From Gonatopus flavifemur (taxonomy: Eukaryota; Arthropoda; Insecta; Hymenoptera; Dryinidae), in the NCBI GenBank assembly GCA_018340375.1, contig JAFFJZ010000043.1:434001-498000 (forward strand): DNA of 64,000 bases. Direction: 5' to 3'. The first letter of the stretch is position 1; each line of letters opens with the position of its first letter. The position numbers were made by a program, and so were the translations under genes. The notes beneath the pieces were generated by a model. It was not told the DNA's origin. It ran no database searches and saw nothing but the letters and a program-made list of their open reading frames with translations. This document shows positions 33,560-45,762 of this stretch, one piece after another.

Positions 33560-35375
33560 CCCATTAGCGCCTGAACGGACACTGTTGGACACCAAATTTC
33601 AGAGATTCATTGTACAATGAATTTGGTCGAAGAAAAATTTTTGAGTCAGTGTATCCTATGTTTTGGAGGTCGCTCTTTCGAATGGCGTTGTTCAGAAGTT
33701 CCTAAAATGAGTTTTTTTCGTGTGAAAATTGCAAATTAAAGAAACTCACTGTTTTTCTGAAAAAAAAATTTTTCAAGATCATGTTTTTGTTTGCTTTTGC
33801 ATTCTTCTACATACTCAACACCGATAAATATCGCGTCCATGGAACCTCAACTGGAAGTTATCGGCTCAAGATTATTACGAAAAAAATGTTTATTCATACA
33901 AAAAGGCGTCCGAAACAATAAATTTTACTCTTAATCTTCAGCAATTTTTTCTTCGATTTCTAAGGACTTTAGGACAAATTTCCCAAGAACAAAAACGTCT
34001 TAAAATTGGTCGAAGAATACCCTGAACTTTCGTCAGACCCGTGAAAAAACATTTTGATTTTCCGGAAAATTGAAAAGTTGGCATTTTTGAAAAATTGTTC
34101 AAAAAATCGGAAAAAATTTGAGGGTATTGTTTGACTGATTCCAAGACTTTTCTGGTCTCACAAAATTCCCCCACAAGTCCATAGTTATTGAGAAAAAAAT
34201 TGCTGAATGGTTTCTGAGATCACCAATCACAAATTCAACATTTTCATCGTGTAATTACAGTGTCCCATATAGCACAAATGTCGCGGTCATATCTTCAGAA
34301 TATTCTGACAATATTACAATGTCTCCAGAATATTCTGGAGATATCAATGAGACATATGTGCTATGTAGGTTAGTATGTAATAAATATCAAAATATATTTT
34401 CTCAATAAATCTGTGATTTCATTTATTTATTTAAAATTCTGTTCAAATTGAGATGCAATCGAGTCAAACGTTTATCACATATTCACCGTATATCAATATT
34501 TCACATTGTTTACATCAATATACCACGTTACTTCGATATTGCACCGTATTATTTTGGGAGCTTCCTATCATAGTAATTCTTGGGTGGGTATTTCTATTCT
34601 ACGCTTTTAAGTAATCCAAAGTAAATGAACTACTGTCATTTGCTCATCTACTCTCTTAAATGTCACATCCACGTCAACACGTAGTTGACTAAATGAGAAT
34701 ATTTTTCGATACTCCTAAGAGCTTTATGATTGGAGACCTCAGAAACACTTCAGCGATTTTTTTCTCAATAACTATGGACTTGCGGGGGAAGTTTGTGGGA
34801 ACGAAAAAGTCTTGAAATCAGTCAAACAATACCCTCAAATTTTTTCAGATCTCATAAACAATTTTTCCATTTTCCGGAAAATCAAAAATGTTTTTTTACG
34901 GTTTTAAAAAAATTTGAGGGTATTCTTTAACCAATTTTGAGATGTTTTTGTTCTCAGGAAATTTTTTCTCAAGTCCTTACAAATCGAGAAAAAAATTGCT
35001 GAAGATTAAGAGTAAAATTTATTGTTTCGGACGCCTTTTTGTATGAATAAACATTTTTTTTTATTAATTCTAAGCCGATAACTTTTAGTTAAGGTTCCAT
35101 GGACGCGATATTTATCGGTGTTAAGTATGTAGAAAAATGCAGAAGCAAACAAAAATATGATCTTGAAAAATTTTTTTTTCAAAAAACAGTGCTTTTTTTT
35201 TTTGCAATTTTCCTACGGAAAAACTCATTTTAGGGACTTCTGAACATCACCATTTGAAAGAGCGACCTTCAAAACATAGGATACAGTGGCTCAAGAATTT
35301 TATTTCTACTAAGTTCAGTGTACAATGAATCTCTGAACTTTGGTGTCCGAAAGTGTCTGTTCAGGCGCTAATGGG
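33560..35375. mobile_element. Foldback DNA element with ~680 bp arms, TTAA-type ends
   Basis: The left arm 33560-34235 is the diverged reverse complement of 34735-35375. The ends read CCCATTAGCGCCTGAAC and its complement ending GGGCTAA-like 'gcgctaatggg'. The right flank is TTAA (35376-35379) and the left is TGAA (33556-33559). CCC ends at a TTAA site suggest a piggyBac-type non-autonomous element with one flank mutated. There is no transposase. It sits at the centre of palindrome B. Confidence 0.7.
34262..34372. mobile_element. Small foldback nested in the 33560-35375 element
   Basis: 'cccatatagcacaaatgtc' at the left pairs with 'gacatatgtgctatgtagg' at the right. A second inner pair, 'cagaatattctg', is itself palindromic. 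It lies in the spacer of the larger foldback. Confidence 0.55.
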
Positions 35376-35504
35376 TTAATGGTCATGAATCACTTTGAAT
35401 ACATTTTGAACATTTCATACATCCTAGAGTTACTAAATCTCTCAACCCAAAATACTCTATGACAATTTAATAAAATTCATGATATTTGAGAATTGAATCA
35501 TTCC

Positions 35505-35515
35505 AAAACCAAGAT
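35505..35515. repeat. Target-site duplication of the RTE element (left)
   Basis: AAAACCAAGAT is repeated at 38864-38874. The unfilled site exists at about 32400-32420 and 33478-33500 on the opposite strand. Confidence 0.9.
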
Positions 35516-38500
35516 CATCATCATCATGAAGTAATCAGTCTTACGACTGGTTTGATGGAACCCTCCACCCCTGTCTATTATCCGCCAAACGTTTAATTTC
35601 TACATATCTACTACATCCCTTGTCTTGTACGATTTGCTTCATATAACTTGCTCTAGGTCTACCTTTACCAGTTTTACCATTCATTTTCCCTTCCAATATT
35701 GTTTTCAATAAACTCTCATGCCGTAATGTGTGTCCTATAAGATTGCTTCTCCTTTTCACGATGTGTTTCAAAAGATTTCTTTCTTCATTTATCTGCTCGA
35801 GTACTTCTTCATTTTTGACTTTGTCTATCCATTTTATTCTGAGCATCCTCCTATAACACCACATTTCAAAAGCTTCAAGTCTTCGTTGATCAGTTTTCCC
35901 CATTGTCCAAGTTTCGCAACCATATAATGCTGTGCTCCAAACGTAACTTTTCAAGAATTTCTTCCTTACTTCCAAGCTTATATTTTTTGAGCATAATAAC
36001 TGTCTCTTTTGATAAAAAGCCTGTTTCCCTTGTGCTATTCTTGCTCTTATATCTCTTTCGCTTTTGCCGTTCTCTGTAATTATGCTTCCTAGATATTTGA
36101 ATTCTTTCACCTGTTCAATTGTCTCGGTATCTATTTTGATTCTCGTTCTTCTAGCTGTTTTCGCTGCTGTACACATCATGAATTTTGTTTTGTCTTTATT
36201 TATATTCATACAATAGTTATCTAGTAATATTGTTTTCATAGTGTTGAGAATATTTTCTAACTCAGTACTACTCGTGGCCAATATAGCTATGTCATCCGCG
36301 AATCTCAACATACTTATATTTTCTCCCTGAATCTGTAATTTCGATTGAATTTCCTCCTTCACTTCGTTCATTGCTTCGTCTATATATAAATTGAACATCA
36401 GTGGCGATAATGAGCATCCTTGTCTCACCCCTCTTCTTATTTGTGCTTCCCCTTCCTGACCCTCTATGTCTATTATTGCACTTTGATTCTTATATAATTC
36501 GTATATTATTCTTCTATCTTCATAATTCATTCCCACCTTCTTCAGGATCGCAAACATCTCCTCCCAGTCCACATTATCGAAAGCCTTTTGTATATCTACA
36601 AAACCTATGTACACAGATTTCTTCAGCGCTATCCTTTTCTCTATTACTGCCCTGAGTGCTAAGATTGCTTCTCGCGTTCCCCTATTTTTTCTGAAACCAA
36701 ACTGATCCTCTGCCAATCTACTCTCTATTTTATTTTCCATCCTCCTGTATATAATTTTGGTCAGTATTTTCGAAGCATGTGAAGTTAAACTGATCGTTCT
36801 GTAGTTCTCGCATTTGTCTGCCCCTTGTTTTTTCGGGATAGCGACAATTTTATTCTTTTGGAAATCTTCCGGTACTTCTCCTTTTTCGTACATATCTCTA
36901 ATCAATTCAAACAGTGCGTCGCGAGTTCCTTCACTGGAGGCTTTTATAAGGTCCGCACTTATGCCATCTATGCCTGGCGCTTTATTATTTTTCAATTCTC
37001 TCAAAGCCTTGTCGAATTCTGATCTCAATATCGAATCTCCCAATTCTTCCTCATCTACGTCCTCCCCCTTCTCTAATAGTGCTATATCATCGTTTCCTCT
37101 ATACAAGTCTTCCAAATGATTGATCCACTGTTCTATTTTCTCTTCCGTTTTTATCAATTGTCGTCCTAGAGAGTTTCTAATCTTATTGCTTCTAGATTTC
37201 ATTTGTCCGAAAAATCTTTTAATAATCCTATATGCTTCATCTATTTTTCCTAAATGCAATCTTATTTCTATTTCCTGACATTTCTCTTCTAACCACTGTT
37301 CTTTTGCTTTCCTTGATTCTCTTATTATTTTATTTCTCAATGATTTGTATCGTTGCTGGCCTTCTTGGCTATCATTATTCTTGTATTTTCTTCTTTCATT
37401 TATCAATTCTAAAATTTCTCCCGTTATCCATGGGTTTTTAGCTTCTACTCCATCATTCTTCAAAATCTTATCCGCACATTCTCTCATATTCCCCTTCATC
37501 TTTGTCCATCTCCTCTCTATTCCCAAGTCTTTCTCTTTTTGATCTCCCAATTTTTCATCCAACATTTTCTCGAATGCCTCATGGGTTTGTTTTTGCTTGA
37601 GGTTCTTCAAATTCCATCTTTTCTGCATTTTCCTTTCCTTCTTCAGAGATTTGAATTTCAGAGAACATTCCATCATCAACATATTATGATCACTATCTAT
37701 ATCTGCACCGGGATAAGTTTTACAGTTTTTCACTTGGTTTCTAAATCTTTGTTTCACTAATATGTAATCAATTTGGTATCTTGCTGTATCTCCTGGCATT
37801 TTCCAAGTGTAGATTCTTCTTGGATGATTTTCGAATAAAGTGTTTGTGATAACCATCTTATGATGTTCACAAAATTCGACTAAACGTTGTCCTCTATCGT
37901 TCCTCCTCCCTAACATAAAATCTCCTATTATGTTGTCCTCTTTTCCTTGTCCTACTACCGCATTCCAATCCCCCATCACTATCAAATTCTCTTCTCCCTT
38001 CACATATCCTATCACTTCTATTTCTTCGTACGTTTTTTCAATATCTTCCTCCGAATATGCAGATGTGGGCATGTATACTTGGACTATGACTGTGTCTACC
38101 GGTTTTGTTCTGATTCTGACCATCACCACATGTTCATTATGTTGCAAATAATTTTCTATTCTATTTCCTACTCTTTTATGCATTACAATTCACACACCTG
38201 CTTGACCGTTCTTTGATACTGTATGAATTATTCTATAATCTCCACTCCAGAAACCGCCCTCTTGTGGCCATCTCATTTCGCTAATCCCCATTACGTCTAT
38301 ATTCAACCTATTGATTTCTAATTCCAAATTTTCTAATTTTCCCGCTTGCCTCAGTGATCTAACATCTCACGCTCCGACTCGAAGAATGTTGTTTCTTTTC
38401 CCTATCCTATTCTTCGGTTTTCGTTCTTCGCTGATGAAGCTTCCTCGAGCAGCCTCCACCCGGAGATCCGAACGGGAGACTAGTGTACCTCCGGAATATT

Positions 38501-38863
38501 TTACCCGAGAGAGCGCCATCATGTATTTATCAATTTGATCGTTTGTTTTTGTCACATAATATTCCAGGTTTGGAAAAGGTTTCATTTCCTCGGGAAGTAT
38601 AGAAACATGTCAAGGAAGGTAGTTTCCCCTTGCTTTCCTTCCGTTTTTGCCGATGTTTCTGGCATTAGGATGATTTCGTTTCTCTCAGTTTGTATTCTCT
38701 CTCTTGAGTAGTTCATTCCACTCAAAAAGAGATCCAACTCTGAGATACTTATCCTCACCACCGCGTACAGGAGGCAGATACTACCAGGGATGGATAAAAA
38801 GGATATCAAGAACAGGTATCATGAATATCCCCTTGGAAGACCCACAATCATCCACGGGGAGGC
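35516..38863 (-). mobile_element. RTE-clade non-LTR retrotransposon, nearly full length
   Basis: 3.35 kb bounded by an 11 bp duplication. The 3' end (35516) carries a short ATG/GAT tandem tail, as is typical of RTE elements. The 5' end is at 38863, with about 280 bp of leader before the ORF. A 5'-truncated relative lies at 22715-23015. It interrupts the right arm of palindrome B. Confidence 0.92.
35541..38585 (-). pseudogene. RTE apurinic-like endonuclease / reverse transcriptase with two in-frame stops
   Basis: One frame runs from an ATG at 38583-38585 to the stop at 35541, about 1014 codons, broken only by TGA at 38367-38369 and TGA at 38190-38192. The endonuclease lies in the first third: [13 protein letters not shown] just after the first stop, ISEMRWP, GDWNA, QIDYILV and SDHN. 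RT motifs follow: FVDIQKAFDNVD, RRGVRQGCSLSP and the catalytic FADD (residues 628-631 counted from the ATG at 38181-38183). The C-terminal ALYGCETWTM ... CYRRMLRI region is typical of RTE. The first stop falls where relatives have TWNVRSL, so a Trp codon (TGG to TGA) is the likely origin. No frameshift is present. The element is probably recently dead. Confidence 0.92.
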
Positions 38864-38874
38864 AAAACCAAGAT

Positions 38875-39870
38875 AAGTAAAGATGAAAATGATGGTTGGT
38901 AAGAACACAAATATAATCCAGCTTGAATGGAACAACTAAAAAGATGGAACTTTGGAAGAAAACATTCAGAATGAATTGTCACATCCAGTCACATCAGTCA
39001 AGTTGACCTGTAGTTGTTCTGCAACAATTTCTATAATCAGAATATTGTATCTGCTCAATTTCCGTTGAGTTGATCCTAAACAGTCTCTCTAATCATTCGT
39101 CAATTGGTCAGTGGAATGCACCCGATGCAAAGATTTGTGGTATATCCACTGCGCCCCTATCTTTTCTGCATTTTCCTCCAACGCTACCTAATGATCATGG
39201 TAGGATTTAACGTACAAATGTATAGTACATCTACATCCTTTTCGCTTTTCCTTCATCTACCTATGATTCTGTTGGAAGAATCTGATAGTGATATTATTCA
39301 ATGCAAGGACTTGTATATCCACTGCACTTCTGCCTTTTCTTCATTTTCCTATGACGCTGCCTCATGACATTGATCATTGTGGTACGTAACATAAAGATGT
39401 ATGGTGACATGCATCCTTCTTGCTTTTTCTCCATCTACCTGTGATTCTATTGGAAGAATCTGATAGTGGTATTTATAATTATCAATCTTCTGATCCTTCT
39501 GAAAGGTTGTTCCTATACTTTAATTTTCATGCCTCCTTCGGGTCTTTGGGAATATATCATATTGCACTGCCGGAGAGTGAGTTTTAAGAATAAACGGTGA
39601 ATGTTCCATGGGTATGACACAATGGTATTTGAGAGTTCCTGCTATCGTTTTTGCAGATGCAAATCGTGATTCTATTGGAAGAATCTGATAATAGTGTACC
39701 TAACGCAAGGACCTGTGGTATATCCACTGCACTCCTGCCTTTTCTTCATGTTCCTTCTACGCTACCTGATGATATTGATCGTGGTGGTAAGTAACATACA
39801 GATGTATAGTATACCTGCATCCTTTCTACTTTTTCTTGATCCACCTGTAATTTTACTCAAAGAATTTACT
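38875..39870 (+). repeat. Monomer repeats, right arm of palindrome B
   Basis: Reverse complement of 31850-33010, with spacer 38875-39105 and then ~175 bp units ('gtggtatatccactgc', 'gccttttcttcat', 'ctatgattctgttgg'). A ~190 bp unrelated block at 39475-39665 interrupts the array. Confidence 0.7.
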
Positions 39871-39946
39871 CACTGAAAAAACTTCTTCACCTGGGTACTC
39901 AGGAATAAGGATATTGGATAATATATAATCCAGGGGCCGAAATATT

Positions 39947-40779
39947 GATGAAAAATCAACAGAAACTCACGCGCTAAACGTAATGGGTCTTCCTAATGTT
40001 GACGGTGTTCCTTCTTATTTGAATGCAGTAATGTAGTGTATATTGTACTGTGCTTCTAAGACAAAACAATTACTTTTATCTGACCCCAATGACATCATAA
40101 ATATTCCAATTCAGAACTACAATTCACAAAAAAACCTTGATATCATAGCTTCAAAACAGCTTGCAGGTCCACAATACTTGCATAATCACTCACAAGATGC
40201 AGGAGAATCCATCGCTTTCAATTCAAAAATTCAATGGCTATTGAAAATTTAGTGAAGCACCAAATAACTAACGTAACGGAATGTACGAAATGTGAATATA
40301 CCGAAAATATTGTTGGTACCAATCGTGTTGCACGTCTTCGGCTACCTCCAATTTCACAAAAATCATTTGAATTTCAAGAAATATTCGAGTTCAATTTTTC
40401 AACATAGAAAATTTTCGAAATCGATTCTTGTGACAATTGTAATAACTCGCATAAAACTGAAAAATCATTCATAACAGCGTCAGAACAATATGTAATTGTG
40501 CAATTGATGATGTTCGATCACAAAAATGTTGAAGCAACAAACGTAGAAAATATAAACATTATGGCAGTACCAACTTCAAAAATTATAATTGCACAACACT
40601 TTTATAAAGTTATAGCTGTTGTTTTTCATCAGAGCAAAAATATTCCTGAAGATAATTTCACATGCATGTTACGAAGTAAAGGTACAAAGTGGATATTTAT
40701 TCCTGATCTGCAAGTTGAAGAGCGACATTGGCCACGCAATGCTAAAGACTCGTATATATATTTCTTTGTAAAGCAATAA
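39947..40779 (+). pseudogene. USP-like (peptidase C19) domain pseudogene, copy 2
   Basis: The frame resembles a ubiquitin-specific protease. It has GLPN then GVPSYLNAVM followed by a stop (cf. the Cys box GNTCYLNAVLQ), SQDAGE (cf. QDAHEF), two CxxC pairs (CTKC near 40285, CDNC near 40435) as in the USP finger region, and YVIVQL. It closes with FTCMLRSKGTKW, WPRNAKDSYIYFFVK and a stop. Damage: TAG at 40034-40036, a one-base shift near 40225, and TAG at 40405-40407. The position of the catalytic Cys is Ser (40013-40015) and that of the catalytic His is Asn (40654-40656). Copy 1 also has the Asn. USPs remove ubiquitin from proteins; this copy cannot. It lies in a repeat, not in a host gene context. 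Confidence 0.65.
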
Positions 40780-41020
40780 TTTTGCTTCATCATAAAATTA
40801 GAATTCAATTACTGTGATATTGTACAGTTTTGAAGAATATAGAATACCTTTATAATACCATAACGAACCAAATATTCTTGAAAAATTTTTTCGAATGATT
40901 TCGATGGATATTCCACAAAATTCTGAAAAATGTCTGGTACAGTACTAGAAAGTGTCTTCAATCTGATATCTTGAAGGTATATTTTTTTGTGGCGTGATAA
41001 ATATTCGACATCTCTTCACC
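40780..41020 (+). repeat. USP-associated repeat, downstream part, copy 2
   Basis: Matches 2457-2736 in reverse, including 'gtacagtact' and 'atattccacaaaattctgaa' blocks. It shows that the two copies share non-coding sequence beyond the ORF. Confidence 0.55.
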
Positions 41021-41276
41021 CAGATAGCAAAAGTTCCAAAAACTAGATCCCATTGAATCCTTCTGGAACCACAAAATGAATCACTGAAATGTCAGTAGGA
41101 TGGAGTTGTTGGAGAATTCAAATCGCCTTTTGTCATACTATATACAGTACAATATACAGTATGACAAAAGGCGATTTAAATTCTCCAAGGACTCTATTCT
41201 GCTGACATTTCAGTAGTTCGTTTTGTGGTCTCGGAAAAATTCAATGAGATCTAATTCTTGGAACTTTTGCTATCTG
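41021..41276. mobile_element. Near-perfect foldback, CAGATAGCAAAAGTTCC termini
   Basis: The arms of ~115 bp are almost exact complements, with a palindromic centre at 41130-41170 ('gtcatactatatac' / 'gtatgac'). The outer CCCAGATAG-like sequence links it to the family at 2210-2456. It is absent from the corresponding part of copy 1 of the USP repeat. Confidence 0.85.
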
Positions 41277-42357
41277 CTACTTTTCACAATGATTCAAAAG
41301 AGTGACCGAAAAATTTTCGCTGGAAAGCTATTTTTAGCTTCATGCTAAACAGTACAAATTCTATCTTGCAAAAAAAATTTCTGTTGGATACCTTGAATAT
41401 ATTATACGCAAGTTTCCTCTGTCTGTAAGATCCATGTTGTTTCGATTTTTTTACAATGATTTCTTGAAAACGGTGGAAATCTCCGCACAAGACATTTTCA
41501 GCACAATATCGTGGGCTGTTTTGAGCGGCGTGAGCTACTTTGAGCGCTGTGAGTTGCTTTGAGCGCTTTGAGCTGCTTTGAGCGCCAACTTATCAGTCAA
41601 GAAAAACTTAGTTTTCGGAATTCTCCACACGTATATTTGTCCATGGGAATTCGCTTTTTTCCCTTCTTTTCTTCATTCTTCATTTCGATAATCTATTGCC
41701 GTCCAATGATGAGATGGCTGATGGAAATCCAAGTGGATCTTTATATCACATGAGTTATCTGAGGACATTTCCTCCATTCCTACGATTGTCATAAGCTCGA
41801 CAGAGGTATTTCATTTTTATGTGGGTTCAGTTGGAAGCATATTCAGAAACAGAAGTGAAATCCCCAAAAAAAAACTCCAAAAAAGTAAAAAAATAACGCC
41901 AAGTACATGAAAATCCCAAAAACAAAAAATAAAAAAATCTAAAAACACATTCTAAAGGAAAATTTCACTGCATTCAGAATTTCGAGGGGATATAAAAAGA
42001 TATGCTCCATTTGAAAAAAAAAAAGATATGAAATTAATATGAGCGACCAAGTACATTGGTTATTCAAAGGATATGTGAAAGATTTTTGGTATATTGTAAC
42101 TTCAGTTTGCTTAAACTGTATTGAAGGTAATTTATGATTTTCAAAACAGCATTATTGTATTGAAAAAATAAATAAAACAAGCGTATCGTTCTGCCCGTAT
42201 ATATAGATACCAAAAAGTGAAAAAAAGTAGAATTCCACAAAACATACAAATGTCTCACAAAAACCCCTAAAAACTTCAACACAGTAAAAAATAACGTCAA
42301 ATCGCAAAAACCATACAAACGTTTTACAATAACACTTGAAAAAAAATCCTTGAAAAA
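41277..42357 (+). repeat. USP-associated repeat, distal part, copy 2
   Basis: Matches 1649-2209 in reverse up to ~41960, then matches the outer arm of the foldback at 681-1120 (41960-42140). A local GAGCGC.TTGAGC tandem (41523-41585) is present. Confidence 0.6.
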
Positions 42358-42672
42358 AATACTTCACTCTTTCCGGAAGATTACTTGATATAACAAATAT
42401 ACCATTAAAAAAAAAGATGTGAAAGGCAACCCTGTTTCGGAATTCGCATCAACCAGTAACACTTGGCGTGGCCGAAGAAGATTTTATGGAATCATATCAT
42501 TTCAATTTCTCGTTTAATGTTCTATAGTAATTCATTCGTTTATGATAAAGGTTAAAAACTTCTACCATCGGCCACGCCAAGTGTTACCGGTTGATGCGAA
42601 TTCCGAAACAGGGTTGCCTTTCACATATGTTAATAATCTAAGTAATCTTCCGGAAAGAGTGAAGTATATGAT
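42358..42672. repeat. Foldback with CTTGGCGTGGCCGA core
   Basis: 42358-42474 pairs with 42571-42672 in blocks: 'cttcactctttccggaag', and 'ggcaaccctgtttcgg' through 'acacttggcgtggccga'. The core is shared with the foldback at 681-1648. Confidence 0.8.
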
Positions 42673-44619
42673 TGGAAGAGATTTAAATTTCTTCCTCTTG
42701 CAATAAAAAGTGGTGGTCCATTCAAGGCGATGGTCCAATCAAAGCAACTCTCCCCTATGTGGTCATTAGAGGTGCATTCAAGACGAGACGAGATTTCAGA
42801 AAATATCGTTTCGGTACCGAAAAATATCGTCAAGCTTGAATATCGTCTCGGTATCGTCTGATATCGTTGGACTGGTATCGATATCGTCTCGATATAAAAA
42901 ATTCTGCATTCATGATTCAAAATTTGTACTAGTATTTCACAGTGAAAAGTGAAACTCACTTCCTTTCTGAATGTCAGCTTATTTTAAGGTGCAACTAAAG
43001 CTAGCCCTGTCTCCACTAAAATTAAGGATGAAAAACTAATGTCGACACAATGGAGGAGACTGAATTCCAGTGAAATTTTGAAGTAAGTTGCAACCGCATT
43101 CAGACTGACTTCATACAGTATCAATTTTGTTTTCAATTGAATTTTCTATATAAGAATGTTTCATATAATACAGAAAATTTCCCATATTTATAAAATATGC
43201 ATACTAAATCATACATATCCCCGGGAAAAATGAAAATCGACTTATTCAAGACCCTGTTCGACCCCAAGTTGAAATGGTTTGTATCCAGACAGGGCCTTGG
43301 GCCCTAGGAGATATTACTCCAGTGCCTTCTTAGACTATCATGAGGTCTTATGAGCTTTGTGAAGCCTTTCGAGGCCCAAAGAATGACTGGAGTAATTTCT
43401 ACTAGAGGATGCCCCAGTTCTCAATCGGAGAAGTTTTCACTTGGGCCATGTATATAAAATATTTGACTATGAAAATATGTAGTTAACATTTACATCAGAT
43501 ATATGGTACTATTTGGGGCATACAATTTTCCTAAACTGTACCTAATACTTGAATCTATGAAAAATTTGTAAAATACACATATCATCATTAAATTACATTA
43601 AAATTTTTGTCTTCTTCTGAAAAAATTATCTTTTCCACGGATGTTCCTCTACTCTGGTTCGAGCTGGAAATAAAGTGAGATTATAAAATTCTTGTGAAGC
43701 AATGAAAATTGTGTTTCGAAATAGGAAGTTGTCTGCTATAGAATTGAATATGATCGGATAAAATCAAAGCAGTCTTATTTTATTCCAGTGCCTTGAGAAC
43801 ATACTCATTTTTATGTCTTTTTACATGTGCCTTTTTGTCGAGAATTACGCTAGTTAAGGCTGAACACTATCTTATTCAAGTTTGAAGTTTCAGGACTTAT
43901 CCTTCTGCCGTACAAAACAAAAACGTAATTAACTCAATTTTTTATCAAAATGTGATTCTGGTATCATTCGATTCGGGAAATTTCTCTGAATGAGGTGACA
44001 TAAGGAAATAATTTCCAAAAAAAACTGAGTTCACTATCTCCTGGCCCAGTACGACAGACTTATTGTTATATCATTTTGATTCTAACAGCCTTTTTGGAGA
44101 GTTCGGTCCACTTGAGTATTTTCAGTAAAATAGCGATAGAAATTTGTAGCAATATCAACGGAGAGGAAAAATGATAAGGCTCGCGGACATATTTTCGCTG
44201 GTTGTAAAAATTTCCATCGGTTCTCTGGTGGTCGAATCATGAAAGTAAATTCACTGGAATTTTATTTTTTGATAGCAAAAAATGGCGCATTCTTTTCATA
44301 TCATTTCCAAAACAATTAAACTTGAATCAAATATTGACAGTGAATGCATATGATGTTTTCCATCATGAATAACATGAATCAAAAAATGAAAGAAGGGGTT
44401 GATGGATCTATTCCCTTGTTTCTTTCGATACTAGGGTACTTCAATATTCCTTGATTGGAGAAAACCTATACAATCTACTCAAATCAAATTTACCGGGATT
44501 TACGCGAAAACATTATATACTTTCCAATGAGTTTTTGTAAAATGTAGTGGGTTTTCCATTGAAAAAGTCTATTAAATCTACGCTGAGAAAAAAAAATAGT
44601 AGAGCTAACCTCGTAAGAC
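42673..44619. other. No gene recognised
   Basis: 42790-42900 is rich in 'atatcgtctcggtatcg' phrases. 43290-43415 forms a loose hairpin ('aggagatattactccagt' with 'actggagtaatttctact'). No coding frame with recognisable motifs was found. Confidence 0.35.
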
Positions 44620-44750
44620 TTTGGATACGGCGACTTTCACCCCGCAGTTGAGTCAACTGAATATCGATTGAAATAAATCCCCACTCAGTCATTTCAATCG
44701 GTATTCAGTTGGCTCAACCACACAGTAAAATTCGCTGTATCTAGACTCTT
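44620..44750. repeat. Hairpin, ~50 bp arms
   Basis: 'ggatacggcgactttcac' and 'gttgagtcaactgaatatcg' on the left pair with 'cgg.attcagttggctcaac' and 'cgctgtatct' on the right. The loop is about 20 bp. Confidence 0.65.
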
Positions 44751-44754
44751 ATAC

Positions 44755-45480
44755 ACTGTTAAAAATTTTTGTAAAATTACAACTGTTTTACAATACAAAA
44801 TATGAGTAAAATTCCCAATCAGTGTGTTGCCAATACAAAATACAATGTAATTCGAGTCTTATACCAAAACATGTTCAGAAACCTACTAAGATGAGTTGTG
44901 ATTTTACAATCTTTATGTAATAATGCTACGTGTATTGTAATTTTACTGAAACGTTGATCAGCTTTCAACTACAAGTTTTTAAAATTTAAAAAAAAAAATA
45001 TTGAAGCTGGAATTACAATGAAGTGATTAAAAATTTACGAATATTTTTGGTATTTTTACAATTTTGACTTGGGAAGTATATGCTGCATTGTAATTTCACT
45101 AAAAATTGAGATATTTTAAACACGGATTGTAATTTTATTGAACCGTTGATGAGTTCCCAACAACAAGTATTCAAAACTCCCGAAAATTATTTGTAATTTG
45201 TCCCATTAAAATTTTTGGTCAAGTTCCCAAAAAATATCGAAACTAGAATTAAAATCAAGTCATCAAATATTATGGGTATTTTCAGTATTTTTACAATTTT
45301 GAATTAGATTTTGAGTTCTTTTGTTGAAAAAAAAGAAAGAAATTCAAAAATTCACAAAATGGTGCACTGTTCAAATTTAAATTTGAAAAATTGATTTTTT
45401 AAAATTATTCCAACAATGCACTATTTTGTCAATTTTCTTTTTTTTTTCATTTTAGTTCCTGCAATAGCTATAGCTGTGTA
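44755..45480. repeat. AT-rich repeat with TTTTACAATTTT motifs
   Basis: It starts TACACTGTTAAAAATTTTTG and contains many 'attttacaattt' variants. A similar end, reversed, lies at 62440-62477 ('aattttcaacagtgta'). It is probably a degenerate inverted-repeat element of the same family, but the right boundary is not visible. Confidence 0.35.
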
Positions 45481-45485
45481 TTATA

Positions 45486-45740
45486 TAGGGTGTGACAGAA
45501 CACCCGTACCAGCGGTTTATGAGCCCCCTGGATGCTCTGAAGAGAAAAACTCGATATGCTTGTATACCTAAATCAGGTACGCTCTATCGATTGGTTCCAT
45601 TACCAACTTCCGGTACCAACCGGAAATGAGTCATTCTGACCCAAAGTTGGGTTTTCTTAAAGGAACATGCTACTTTTTGTTGTGGATTCGAATTATCTGT
45701 GAAAAAACAAGAAACTTTTACTCGAACCATTTCGCAGGGA
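45486..45740. repeat. Fragment of a Tc1/mariner-type terminal arm
   Basis: Starts TATAGGGTGTGACAGAACAC after TA and contains 'acaagaaacttttactcgaa', which resembles the subterminal DNA of the elements at 28873 and 47790. No second end or transposase accompanies it. Confidence 0.45.
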
Positions 45741-45762
45741 AATACTGTCATTCATCTTGGAC

